The notes under the pieces were generated by a model. The model was not told where the DNA came from. It saw nothing but the letters and a program-made list of their open reading frames with translations, and ran no database searches. Of a stretch of 26,768 bases of DNA, positions 1 through 7,344 are shown in pieces. A program made the position numbers and the translations under genes. Position 1 is the first letter of the stretch, and every line of letters begins with the position of its first letter. Source of the stretch: DASPXY01 sp038227745 (GTDB lineage: Bacteria; Planctomycetota; Planctomycetia; Gemmatales; Gemmataceae); assembly GCA_038227745.1 (NCBI GenBank), contig JBBRPS010000030.1, forward strand, positions 1-26,768. Direction: 5' to 3'.

Positions 1-134
1 ATCTCGTCGCGCAGTTGCTGGACGGTCTCCTCAAGTTGCGTAAGGCGCTGCGGCTGGGCGTCGAGGATCGCCAGCAGCGCCTCGACGAGCGGCGTGCGTT
101 CGGCAGCGGAAATCACGGGAATCTCGATCCTCAT
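1..134 (-). CDS. IS66-like transposase, N-terminal fragment (runs off the left edge)
   Basis: Only the first 44 codons are inside the window. The translation begins MRIEIPVISAAERTPLVEAL and continues to a Gln/Leu/Glu-rich stretch (residues about 28-44) that looks like the start of a coiled coil. I recognise this as the N-terminus typical of planctomycete IS66-type (TnpC-like) transposases, where a leucine-zipper segment precedes zinc-binding and DDE domains; those lie outside the window. The ATG at 134-132 is preceded by GGAGAG about 5 nt upstream, a good ribosome binding site. The reading frame is open to the edge. Function by family: DDE transposase that moves its own IS. Whether the element is intact cannot be judged here. 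Confidence 0.72.
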   Translation of the reverse strand, partial: MRIEIPVISAAERTPLVEALLAILDAQPQRLTQLEETVQQLRDE

Positions 135-201
135 ACTCTCCAGAATAGGAAAGCGACCCCCGATCAGCTGCGCCTCTTCCCCAGGGTTTTTGAGATGTTA
201 C
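1..201 (-). mobile_element. Putative left end of an IS66-like insertion sequence
   Basis: The transposase start at 134 lies a short distance from a minus-strand GTAACATCTCAAAAACCC beginning at 201. IS66-family terminal repeats usually begin with GTAA, so 201 is a plausible outer end of the element. The other end and any target-site duplication are not in the window, so the boundary is inference. Downstream (202-290) I see no gene. Confidence 0.4.
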
Positions 202-290
202 GCGCCGAGCTGATAACCGCCTGCTCACAATGGACTTACGTCATCTTGGCAACACTGCAGGGACACCACCAGAAAATGGGCCGAAACGAC

Positions 291-1217
291 TCACCGGCCG
301 CGCGGCGGCGCCACGCAGGCGCGCAGCAGCTCACAGGCCGCCACACCGCTCCAGTCATCGGGGCCGGGGCCACTGCCCAGCACGCGGCCGTCGCGGCCGA
401 TCAGGCACGCCGAGGGCACCGCCCCGACGCCATAGCGCAGCCGCGCCAGGCCGCGCGCGTCCACGTAGAGCGGCAGGGACTTGACGTGCCGCGCACCGAC
501 TTCGCGCACCGCCTCCGGCTCGCCCTCGTCGAGACAGACGGGCACGACGGCGAGTCCCGCGCCCGCGAACTCCCCCGCCAGCCGTTCGAGCTGCGGCAGC
601 TTGCGCAGGCACGGCAGGCAGCCCGTCTCCCAGAACACGAGCAAGACCACCTTGCCGCGCAGGGCCGCGACGGAGGACGGTTTGCCGGCGCCGTCGCGGA
701 GTTCCAGGTCGGGGGCCGCGTCGGCCGACGCGGCGGGCGTCAGCCCGGCGCGCCGCAGGAACGGCCGGACGGCGGCCGGGACCGCCGCGTTCCCCGGTCG
801 TGGCGCCAGGCTCAGGACGTGGGCGGTGACGGCGTCCAGTTCCGCGGCCGACAGCGCGTGGCGGGAGGAGGCCATCGCGGTCCCGGGAATGCCGTCGGCG
901 ATCACCCGGCGGACGGCGGCGGGCGTTGTGCTGTACTTCCAGGCGCCCGCGGCGAAGTCGCGCGGCGGCGGCCGGAGCTCGGCCGCGGACGGGCCGTCGC
1001 CGTGGCCGTCCGCGCCGTGACAGGAGGCGCAGTAAACTCCGTAGACGAGCCGGCCGTTCTTTGCCGGGCCGGCGTCGCCCTCCGGGCCTGTCCCCCCGGG
1101 CGCCGCGAGCGCGCCGGTCGGATGGGCGAGGCGGCCGCGCAGGAACCAGGCCGCCCCGGCCGACAGGCCCATCATCAGCACGCCCAGGCAGGCGGTCAGC
1201 AGCCATTGATGCCGCAT
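291..1217 (-). CDS. Membrane-anchored cytochrome c / TlpA-like thioredoxin fusion protein
   Basis: A 308-aa protein starting MRHQWLLTACLGVLMM, with GGAGAG upstream. Residues 5-25 form an N-terminal membrane anchor or signal segment. A class I cytochrome c domain follows, with heme motif CASCH at 63-67 and a likely distal ligand Met115 (GTAM). From about residue 168 a TlpA/AhpC-like redoxin domain follows, with active-site CLPC at 200-203 in a WETGCLPCLRK context and a downstream VPS that fits the cis-proline loop. It is therefore probably an extracytoplasmic electron-transfer and disulfide-redox protein; its partner is unknown. It starts 20 bp after the stop of the beta-propeller gene, so the two are probably co-transcribed. 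The frame is open further upstream, but no better start is seen there. The domains are clear; the physiological role is inference. Confidence 0.85.
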   Translation of the reverse strand: MRHQWLLTACLGVLMMGLSAGAAWFLRGRLAHPTGALAAPGGTGPEGDAGPAKNGRLVYGVYCASCHGADGHGDGPSAAELRPPPRDFAAGAWKYSTTPAAVRRVIADGIPGTAMASSRHALSAAELDAVTAHVLSLAPRPGNAAVPAAVRPFLRRAGLTPAASADAAPDLELRDGAGKPSSVAALRGKVVLLVFWETGCLPCLRKLPQLERLAGEFAGAGLAVVPVCLDEGEPEAVREVGARHVKSLPLYVDARGLARLRYGVGAVPSACLIGRDGRVLGSGPGPDDWSGVAACELLRACVAPPRGR

Positions 1218-1237
1218 ATTTGCACTCTCCACGATGG

Positions 1238-2593
1238 CTATTTCGGTGGGGCCGCCATGCGAGCGAAGGCCACGCACTTGCCCTCTTCCGTGATCTCGCT
1301 CCAGGCGACGCAGACGTCGCCGGCCGGGCCGACGGCGAGCGCCGGGTTGACCTGGAAGGCCCCCGGGCGCGGGTCGAGCGCCCGCGCCGGGCCGAAGCCC
1401 GCGCCGTCGGCCGCCCGCGCGTACAGGATGGCACGGCGTGCCCCCGCAGGCCGGGCGTGGTGCTCGTGCCCCTTGCCGCCCTCGGGGGCGTCGCCCTGGC
1501 TGCCGTCCCACGCCGCGTGCAGCACGCCGGCGGCGGCGGCGAGGCGCGGGTGCCCCTGCTCGCCGGGCGCGTCGGGTGCCACCTCGGCCGCGGCCATGAA
1601 GCGCAGGTCAGTGGGGTCGGCGCTGGCGTGGTAGACGCGGCGCTTGCCCGCGTGGGCGTCCATCCACAGCACGTGCAGCCGACCGCCGCCCAGTGCCAGC
1701 GACGGTCCGTCGTGCGGACAGCCCTCGAAACGCCAGTGCTCCGCGCTCACGGGCACCGGCGCCTCGAAGGGGCCGGACGCGGCGCGTGCCCGCGCCACGC
1801 AGATGTCGCGGTAATCGTTGTCGTTGTTGCGGAACGCCACCAGCGTCTCCCCCGCCGGCGTCCGCAGCACGTCCACGTCGCAGCAGGGACAGATCCCGCG
1901 GCCCGCTGGCCCGGGGTAGACGAGCTGCTCGGGCAGAAACTTGCCGTCGTCGGAGAGCGCGACGCCGCAGTAGGGCTGCTGGCCGCGCTTGCGGCTGTCC
2001 AGCCAGGCGGATGCCACGCCGCCGTCCGGCGCCGCCCGCAGCGCGGTGAAGCCCGGCCGCCCCGCGTCGCCGCCGTGGACGCGCACGGGCTCGGAGAAGG
2101 TCGCGCCGCCATCGGCGGTCCGCGCGACGAGGAAGTCCACGCGCGGGCCGCCACCGACCGCCTCCGTCCAGCCGAGGTAAACCGTCTCGCCCGCGGCACT
2201 GAGGCGCGGCGCCACGGAAGTGGTCCGCGTCGTCTCCTTGCCGCGCATCTTCGTGGTGTAGCGATACACCGATACCTTGCGGAACGGCGCCGGCTTCTCG
2301 AAGGTCGCGCCGCCGTCGGCCGAACGGGCCAGCCAGAGGGTGCGCTCGCCGGCGCCGGTCTGCGAGGCCCAGGCCAGCAGCACGCGCCCGCGCGCGTCGG
2401 CGGCGACGGCCGGCACCTCGCGGTCGAGGCGCACGTCGGCGGCCGTCAGCGGGAAGCGGTGGGTGGCCGCGGTGGCGGACGGCGGCGCCGGGTGACACGA
2501 GGGGCCGTCGCGGGGCGAGGAGAGCACGACCCAGCCGACGGCGAAGCCGCCGACGGCGGCGGCGGCCAGCACGGGCAAGAGCAGACGGGGCAT
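1238..2593 (-). CDS. Exported sialidase-fold (Asp-box) beta-propeller protein with CPCC motif
   Basis: A 451-aa protein with an N-terminal hydrophobic segment (residues 2-25), a signal peptide or anchor. Two Asp-box/BNR motifs are visible: SADGGATF (91-98) and TADGGATF (159-166). Repeated blade-like motifs such as VYLGWTEA, LHVLWMDA and VCVAWSEI point to a six-bladed sialidase-type propeller. A CPCC motif at 235-238 and a His-rich GHEHH near residue 380 are unusual for a sialidase and suggest metal or thiol chemistry. The Arg triad of true sialidases is not evident, so hydrolase activity should not be assumed. It precedes the cytochrome c/thioredoxin gene by 20 bp, which suggests a joint extracytoplasmic redox or metal role. 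Start chosen at the ATG of MPRLLLPVL with a GGGAGGC-type ribosome binding site upstream. Confidence 0.8.
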   Translation of the reverse strand: MPRLLLPVLAAAAVGGFAVGWVVLSSPRDGPSCHPAPPSATAATHRFPLTAADVRLDREVPAVAADARGRVLLAWASQTGAGERTLWLARSADGGATFEKPAPFRKVSVYRYTTKMRGKETTRTTSVAPRLSAAGETVYLGWTEAVGGGPRVDFLVARTADGGATFSEPVRVHGGDAGRPGFTALRAAPDGGVASAWLDSRKRGQQPYCGVALSDDGKFLPEQLVYPGPAGRGICPCCDVDVLRTPAGETLVAFRNNDNDYRDICVARARAASGPFEAPVPVSAEHWRFEGCPHDGPSLALGGGRLHVLWMDAHAGKRRVYHASADPTDLRFMAAAEVAPDAPGEQGHPRLAAAAGVLHAAWDGSQGDAPEGGKGHEHHARPAGARRAILYARAADGAGFGPARALDPRPGAFQVNPALAVGPAGDVCVAWSEITEEGKCVAFARMAAPPK

Positions 2594-2677
2594 CGGAGCC
2601 TCCCGGGTGTAGGATCGGGTTGCGGGGTTGAGGGCCAGCGCGTCGGGGCCATAGCGGGTTGCTTGTGCTTGCGGCGA

Positions 2678-2747
2678 TTCGTGGCCGACTCGCGGAGCGA
2701 GTCGGGGTGGACGCCCACCCCGACTCGCTCCGCGAGTCGGCCACGAA
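2678..2747. repeat. 33-bp perfect inverted repeat with 4-nt loop
   Basis: Arms at 2678-2710 and 2715-2747 are exactly complementary, with a 4-nt spacer at 2711-2714. Each arm contains a smaller palindrome, ACTCGCGGAGCGAGT. It sits in the 179-bp gap between the DUF1559 gene (ends 2773) and the propeller gene (starts 2593). It looks like a dispersed MITE/REP-like palindrome of the kind common in Gemmata-type genomes. As RNA it would form a very stable hairpin and could attenuate transcription into the downstream genes; no U-tract follows, so I do not call it an intrinsic terminator. Confidence 0.9.
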
Positions 2748-2772
2748 CCGCTGCACCCGGCGGCAAATTGCT

Positions 2773-3717
2773 CTAATACAGGTCGTTGGGCATGACCTCG
2801 CCGCCGGCCCGCGTCGCAAGGGCCCGCCAGGTCACGGCATCAACGCCGTTGGCCACGAAGCGCACCGAGCCGTCGCACAGCGTCAGGTTGACGCCGCCGG
2901 TGTGGTAACTGCGTGCCGCGGCCAGGCCGTAGTTGTTCGCCGCGTTGATGCAGTCATAGCCGGCCGCGTTCGGCGGAGCGTAGTGGTTGTAGAGCGTCGC
3001 CTGGTAGCCGCCGTTGATCCAGCGGTCGCCGCGGTTCCCCGACCACGCCCCCGCCCCCGGCGTGCAGGCGCCCGGCGTCGTCGGCGTGCTGCCGGACAGC
3101 TGGATGAACTGCTGCCGCGGGTCCACGGGCGTGCCGGGGACCGACGAGCCGTTGCCGACGGTCAGCTCGCTGAACGCTGCCGTGTTCGAGGTGCCGTCGC
3201 GGATGTCCCGGAAGCCGAGGCGGACGTTGAGCAGGAACACGCCGTCGCCGGTGACGTAGTCGCCCGCGTTCACCCCGGTGCCGACGTTGCCGGCGTAGTT
3301 GTTGCCGCCGTAGGTCGAACCGGGGACGCGGCCGCCGGCCGGGTCGCTCGGGCACTGCAGCAGCGGCAGGGCCATGTTCGCCGCCGTCAGATTCACTCCG
3401 GTCGAGGTGGCCTGCGTGAAGTCAATCAGGTTCTGCAGGTTCTTTTGCTCCACGAACGGCAACAGACGGGCCTGCGCGGAGAACGGCCTGGGCCAGGGGT
3501 CGCGGCCGGCCGGGAAGTATTTGAACGTATCGTGGTGGTTATGCAGGGCGAGGCCGAGTTGCTTGAGGTTGTTCTGACACGAGGCGCGCGCGGCGGCCTC
3601 GCGGACCTTCTGGACGGCGGGCAGCAGCAGCCCGATCAGGATCGCGATGATCGCGATGACGACGAGCAATTCGATCAGCGTGAAGGCGGGGCGTCGCCTC
3701 GCGGAGCACATATTCAT
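2773..3717 (-). CDS. DUF1559 domain protein with prepilin-type N-terminus (pseudopilin-like)
   Basis: A 314-aa protein. The N-terminus RRRPAFTLIELLVVIAII is a class III/type IV prepilin leader: cleavage is expected before Phe12, with Glu at mature position 5, followed by a long hydrophobic helix to about residue 32 and the family's LLPAVQKVREAAARASCQNN segment. The C-terminus carries the H-x9-D-G signature (His272 to Asp282-Gly283). Such proteins are expanded by the dozen in Planctomycetes; they are thought to be surface or secretion-system pseudopilins of unknown role, processed by a PilD-type peptidase. The ATG at 3717 has AGAGGA about 8 nt upstream; a second in-frame ATG lies two codons later. 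It sits between the Cys-rich gene and the propeller gene on the same strand. Confidence 0.93.
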   Translation of the reverse strand: MNMCSARRRPAFTLIELLVVIAIIAILIGLLLPAVQKVREAAARASCQNNLKQLGLALHNHHDTFKYFPAGRDPWPRPFSAQARLLPFVEQKNLQNLIDFTQATSTGVNLTAANMALPLLQCPSDPAGGRVPGSTYGGNNYAGNVGTGVNAGDYVTGDGVFLLNVRLGFRDIRDGTSNTAAFSELTVGNGSSVPGTPVDPRQQFIQLSGSTPTTPGACTPGAGAWSGNRGDRWINGGYQATLYNHYAPPNAAGYDCINAANNYGLAAARSYHTGGVNLTLCDGSVRFVANGVDAVTWRALATRAGGEVMPNDLY

Positions 3718-3929
3718 GAGTCAATCCTCTCGGAAGCGCATTCGGGTTCAGCCGCGCCCGGCGGCAGCGGGGCGCGCGGCGGTGGGGTCGGCGCGGCGGC
3801 CGGCGCGCGGCGGCGGGCAAGGCCCGGCGCACGCGCTGCGCGGACGGATGGCGCGGCACGACCGACAACAGACCGTGAAACGGACGGAATCGCCCCGGCG
3901 ACCGGGGCGCCTCGCGCGACGGTGTGGGT
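3718..3929. other. Intergenic leader of the DUF1559 gene
   Basis: This is 212 bp of very G+C-rich DNA between the Cys-rich gene stop (3930) and the DUF1559 start (3717), both minus strand. Apart from the ribosome binding site next to 3717 I see no gene, no clear promoter and no strong hairpin. Confidence 0.4.
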
Positions 3930-4778
3930 TCAGGCGAGAGGGCCGCGCGGCGGGGGGTCGAGAGGATGGCAGGGAAGGAGGAGGGCGGACTCGCTGCGGG
4001 CGGGCGTCCAGCCGGCGGGCGCGAGGCACGGGCTCCAGGCGAGCGGGGGCCGGGCGGGCAGCGCCGCGCCGGTCGTGGCCCAGAGCGTGTTCAGCCCCCG
4101 GCAGTTCATCGCCGACACGCCGAGGCCCCAGCGGACTCCCCCCTTACCGCTCGCCTTGACGCCGTGGGCACACGCGGCGGCGGACGGCTTACCGCCCTTG
4201 CCGCCGTGGGTGGTCCCGGAGGCGGGGGACGGGTTCGGCTTCGCGTCACCGGATTTCGCACTATCCGAGGGAGGGTGCGCACACGAGCCCGAAGCGCAAG
4301 CGAGGGGAACTATGTCCCTTGTTTGCGCTTCGGGCTCGTGTGCTGCCGTCCCGCCCTGCTTCGGCGCCTGGCAGCACGCGGGCTCGGCCTGGTGCGCGGT
4401 GCAGCACGACTCCGGGGCCGCACCGTGACGGCAGGAGGTGTGCGCGTCCTTCGCTCCGTGGTCGCGGTCGCGCAGGCGGTCGCTGCGCCAGCCGCGGCTG
4501 GCCGGCTTCTCGGCGTAGGCGGGTGGCCGGACGCGGTGCGCTTCCGCCCACGCCCAGCGCTGCTCGGGCGTGAGGCAGCAACATTTCGTCCAGCACTCCT
4601 CCGCGGTCTGGCAGCCGCAGGGGTGGTCCTGGCAGGGGAAAGGCTGGTCGGAGTCCTTGTGGGCCGCGGCGGGCAGGGGGCAGCCGAAGATGGCGACGAG
4701 GTAAGCGCAGAGCGTCACCCCAGCGGAGAGCCGGCGTCGCAGCGGGCGCCAGAGGATGATGCGTCGCGGAAAAAGCAT
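3930..4778 (-). CDS. Cys-rich secreted planctomycete protein (CGCQTAEECW..CCC family)
   Basis: A 282-aa protein starting MLFPRRIILWRPLRRRL. Residues about 17-36 form a signal peptide ending in PLPAAAH. The mature N-terminus carries a dense Cys cluster (PCQDHPCGCQTAEECWTKCC, residues about 43-64) followed by LTPEQRWAWAEAHRVRPP. I recognise this as a recurrent planctomycete family of unknown function; the clustered Cys/His suggest metal binding, which is inference. More CC pairs follow near residues 115-130. Residues about 146-166 (EPEAQTRDIVPLACASGSCA) are encoded by an inserted palindromic repeat (4280-4342) that keeps the frame open. The C-terminal third is Gly/Pro/Ala-rich. It is the first gene of the exported-protein run that continues with DUF1559, propeller and cytochrome/thioredoxin genes, 50 bp after the flippase gene. 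Confidence 0.72.
   Translation of the reverse strand: MLFPRRIILWRPLRRRLSAGVTLCAYLVAIFGCPLPAAAHKDSDQPFPCQDHPCGCQTAEECWTKCCCLTPEQRWAWAEAHRVRPPAYAEKPASRGWRSDRLRDRDHGAKDAHTSCRHGAAPESCCTAHQAEPACCQAPKQGGTAAHEPEAQTRDIVPLACASGSCAHPPSDSAKSGDAKPNPSPASGTTHGGKGGKPSAAACAHGVKASGKGGVRWGLGVSAMNCRGLNTLWATTGAALPARPPLAWSPCLAPAGWTPARSESALLLPCHPLDPPPRGPLA
4280..4342. repeat. Palindromic dispersed repeat inside the Cys-rich gene
   Basis: Arms of 26 nt at 4280-4305 and 4317-4342 are complementary with two mismatches; the core is CACGAGCCCGAAGCGCAAGC. Because the element is a palindrome and open in this phase, both strands encode nearly the same peptide (HEPEAQ.R....L.CASGSC). I believe this sequence recurs in Gemmata-type genomes, which would need a genome search to confirm. 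It appears to be an in-frame insertion into the coding region. Confidence 0.85.
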
Positions 4779-4828
4779 GGGTGACAACCGGCCGGCACGC
4801 CGAGGTCTGTTCCAATCCCCGGGGTATG

Positions 4829-6388
4829 TTACGGACGCGACGGCCCCCCGGCGAGAGGGGCTTCCGTACGGAGTACCGAAAGCTCCCTTACCCCCGACTC
4901 CTCTCCCCCCGCAGGAGCGAGGGGAGCGAAAGGGCCCGCCCCCGGGACCGGTTCGCTCGTACCGCGGAACTCGCCCAACAGCCCCAGCGCGCTGAAGTAG
5001 AGAACCGCCCCCGCGAGCGCGGAGCCAACGAACGGCAGTAATCCGCCGGGTTCCCCCAGCCAAGACAGGGCGGCCAGGAGGGGGAGGGTCGCAACGGCCG
5101 CGCGGCTACACGTGGCCCAGGGTACGAACGTGCCGACCAGCCGACACACGCCACTCCCCAGCGCCACGACCCCGATGCCGCCGGCGAGTGGCACGGCCCA
5201 GGCGACCGTCCCTGGCCCGAACAGCCCGAGGAGGACAGCGCTGCCTCCCCCCACGCCCCCGGCCAGTCCCGCTGCGACCGCCAGCCGGAAGTGCCGCCGG
5301 CCCGCCGCCCCCAGCACCTCCGTCAAACAGGAGCAGACGCCCAGCAGGCCGAACCCGCTGAACAGCACCACGAACGCGCCGCCCGCGCCGCGGTAAGCCG
5401 GGCCGCACAGGATCGCCAGGAGGGGGCCGCCGTAACAGAGGATGACCGCGGCCGCGGGCAGCAGCACGACGACCGCCGTCCTGCAGCCATGCCCGACGAT
5501 CGCGCGTGCCCCTTCCCGGTCGCCGTCGTGGAACGCGCGCGCCAGCGGCGCGAACGCCGCCCCGATCAGCACCGTCGCCAGCGTCAGCGCGGACCGCGAC
5601 AGCATCGTACAGGCCGCGTACACCCCAACGAATTCCCGCTCGCGGACGAGGAACTGCACCAGCCACAGGTTCACCGCACCGGCGAGGAACATGCACAGCT
5701 CGTGGGCGTAGCCGGTCTTCATCCACGCGGCCAGGTCGAGCGCGGGGCCCGCGGCCGACACCGGCCCGCGGGAGGGGAGGAGCCAGAGGATCGGCAGGCT
5801 CAGGGCCGCCCCCAGGGCCGCCGCGATGGCCAGCCCGAGCACGCCCCCCGTCAGGCCCCCGAAGGCGTCCAGACAGACCGCCGCCAGGACGAGGCGGGCA
5901 ACGTGATACCCGATCGCCAGCAGGGCCTGCAGCCGGTCGGCGCGGGCGCCGTTGAGCACCTGCAGACAGGGGTCGATCAGGCCGGTTCGGAACAGCACCT
6001 CGGCGCCCACCAGCACCAGGGCGGCCGTCAGTTCCGGGTCCGCCAGCAGTCGCGCCAGCGCGGGCGCGGCCGCCGCCACGGCCAGGGCTGCCGTCAGGCT
6101 GATCGGGATCTGTCCGAGGAGGACGTAGCGCAGGGCGAACGCGCCAGCTGCCGGATCGACACTGACCGCCCGGCGCAGCGCGTAGGGGATGCCGCCCAGC
6201 AGCAGCACCTGGCAACCGCCGCCCAGCAGCGCGCACAGGGCAAAGCTGCCGTACACCGTCGCCGGCAGGGAGCGCGCCGCCAGCACGTGGATGAGGAAGT
6301 TCGACAGCACCGCCACGGCCTGGGTGGCGCCCACGGAGCAGGCGCGGCGGACCAGCCGCGGCGGGGGGGCCCGGTTGCCCCCCTTCAT
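4829..6388 (-). CDS. Polysaccharide flippase (Wzx/MATE-like, MOP superfamily)
   Basis: A 519-aa integral membrane protein starting MKGGNRAPPPRLVRRACSVG. It has about 12-14 hydrophobic segments along its length, the Polysacc_synt pattern (VGATQAVAVLSNFLIHVLAAR at the first helix, Gly-rich helices and mid-protein Arg-rich loops). By family it exports lipid-linked glycan repeat units across the inner membrane. The start codon overlaps the sulfotransferase stop in an ATGA (6388-6385), so the genes are translationally coupled. The last 45 or so residues, after LGLLGEF, are non-hydrophobic and coincide with a low-complexity repeat (about 4860-4945), so the true C-terminus may have been replaced. 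It is the last gene of the glycan operon. Confidence 0.88.
   Translation of the reverse strand: MKGGNRAPPPRLVRRACSVGATQAVAVLSNFLIHVLAARSLPATVYGSFALCALLGGGCQVLLLGGIPYALRRAVSVDPAAGAFALRYVLLGQIPISLTAALAVAAAAPALARLLADPELTAALVLVGAEVLFRTGLIDPCLQVLNGARADRLQALLAIGYHVARLVLAAVCLDAFGGLTGGVLGLAIAAALGAALSLPILWLLPSRGPVSAAGPALDLAAWMKTGYAHELCMFLAGAVNLWLVQFLVREREFVGVYAACTMLSRSALTLATVLIGAAFAPLARAFHDGDREGARAIVGHGCRTAVVVLLPAAAVILCYGGPLLAILCGPAYRGAGGAFVVLFSGFGLLGVCSCLTEVLGAAGRRHFRLAVAAGLAGGVGGGSAVLLGLFGPGTVAWAVPLAGGIGVVALGSGVCRLVGTFVPWATCSRAAVATLPLLAALSWLGEPGGLLPFVGSALAGAVLYFSALGLLGEFRGTSEPVPGAGPFAPLAPAGGEESGVRELSVLRTEAPLAGGPSRP
4860..4945. repeat. C/G-tract low-complexity repeat at the 3' end of the flippase gene
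   Basis: The stretch with CCCCCGACTCCTCTCCCCCC, followed by GCAGGAGCGAGGGGAGCG, is a CT-rich/GA-rich imperfect inverted repeat. It resembles the CTCTCCCCC...GGGGGAGAG repeats scattered through planctomycete genomes. It encodes the peptide APLAPAGGEESGVRELS, typical of translated repeat DNA rather than of the flippase family. Confidence 0.5.
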
Positions 6389-7344
6389 GACCGACCCTCG
6401 GCGGCGACCTGCGGGGCCGCGCCTCCGGCGCCGCCGGACCGCCCCCGGGCAGTGCCGTACGACGGACGGCGGAGCGCCCAGAGGCACACTCTCGCGTACA
6501 CCCGCGGGAGGAAGAACCACGGCAAGGGATGCCTCCCGTCCGTCAGCAGGTCGTAGCCAAGCGACCGCAAGGCGGCGCCGCCCCAGTGCTCCAGAATGCC
6601 CACCTCCGCGCGGGACAGTTCCTCCCGCCAGACGCCCACCCGCCCGGCGCCGATCTTCTCCGCCGCGCGCCACTTCCACGCGCGCTCCCAGTCCGCGATC
6701 CCGTGGCCACTCCCGTCGCCGAGCGCCACCGCCGGCTCGTAGGGCAGTCCGAGGAAGGCGAGTACCGCGCGCAGTCCCTTCTCGGGATCCGCGACCAGGT
6801 CCTCGTACCTCACGCACAGCAGCGGCGGCGTCCCGGCGCGGACCGCCGCGCGCTGGAGGCGGAGGTAATGGAGCCAGACCGCGAAGTTGGCGTACAGCCC
6901 CGGCGGCGCCCACGGGACTTTGCTCCTGCTGAGCGCCACGTCCCGGCCGTCGCGGTAGACCAGCACGACCTTCGCCCCCGGCAGCAGGCGTCCCACGTCC
7001 CCCAGGTAGCGCTGGTGCTCGGGCGACTTCTCGCCGAAGTGGGTGACGTCGGTGCGGCCGAGGCGGCGGAGATAGCGGCCGGCCAGTTCGGCGTGGTAGG
7101 CCCGCGCCCCCTCCGGCGACACGGCCCCGCGCGGGGGCGGGGGCAGGTCGATGCCGAGGTCGGCGTTGAGGCGGCGGCGGTGCTCTCCCTGCCCCCTGCG
7201 CCCGCTTCGCAGCAAGACGAAGAACGAGGTCTCGGGCGGGATCGCCACCCGGGAATGACGGTTCAAGGCCTCTTGCAGCATGGTGGTCCCCGAGCGGGGA
7301 CAGCCGACGACAAAGAAGGGTTGCACGGGGGCCTCCGGGGTCAC
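6385..7344 (-). CDS. PAPS-dependent sulfotransferase (Sulfotransfer_3-like)
   Basis: A 319-aa protein, V(M)TPEAPVQPFFVVGCPRSGT. The 5'-phosphosulfate loop is GCPRSGTTMLQEAL (14-27). The 3'-phosphate-binding motif is VVLVYRDGRDVALSRSK (126-142), with Arg131 and Ser139 placed as in the family. RYEDLVADPEKGLRAVLAFLGL further on is the usual downstream signature of bacterial sulfotransferases. It would transfer sulfate from PAPS to a sugar hydroxyl, here presumably on a surface glycan. Start chosen at GTG 7344 because it overlaps the upstream glycosyltransferase stop in a GTGA; the frame is open upstream but that part is antisense-like sequence overlapping the neighbour. Its stop overlaps the flippase start (ATGA). 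No genes for PAPS synthesis are in the window. Confidence 0.9.
   Translation of the reverse strand: MTPEAPVQPFFVVGCPRSGTTMLQEALNRHSRVAIPPETSFFVLLRSGRRGQGEHRRRLNADLGIDLPPPPRGAVSPEGARAYHAELAGRYLRRLGRTDVTHFGEKSPEHQRYLGDVGRLLPGAKVVLVYRDGRDVALSRSKVPWAPPGLYANFAVWLHYLRLQRAAVRAGTPPLLCVRYEDLVADPEKGLRAVLAFLGLPYEPAVALGDGSGHGIADWERAWKWRAAEKIGAGRVGVWREELSRAEVGILEHWGGAALRSLGYDLLTDGRHPLPWFFLPRVYARVCLWALRRPSYGTARGRSGGAGGAAPQVAAEGRS

Noticed and set aside
1238..2593. True sialidase (neuraminidase) function
   Set aside because: Asp boxes show the fold only; the catalytic Arg triad, Tyr/Glu pair and FRIP motif were not recognised.
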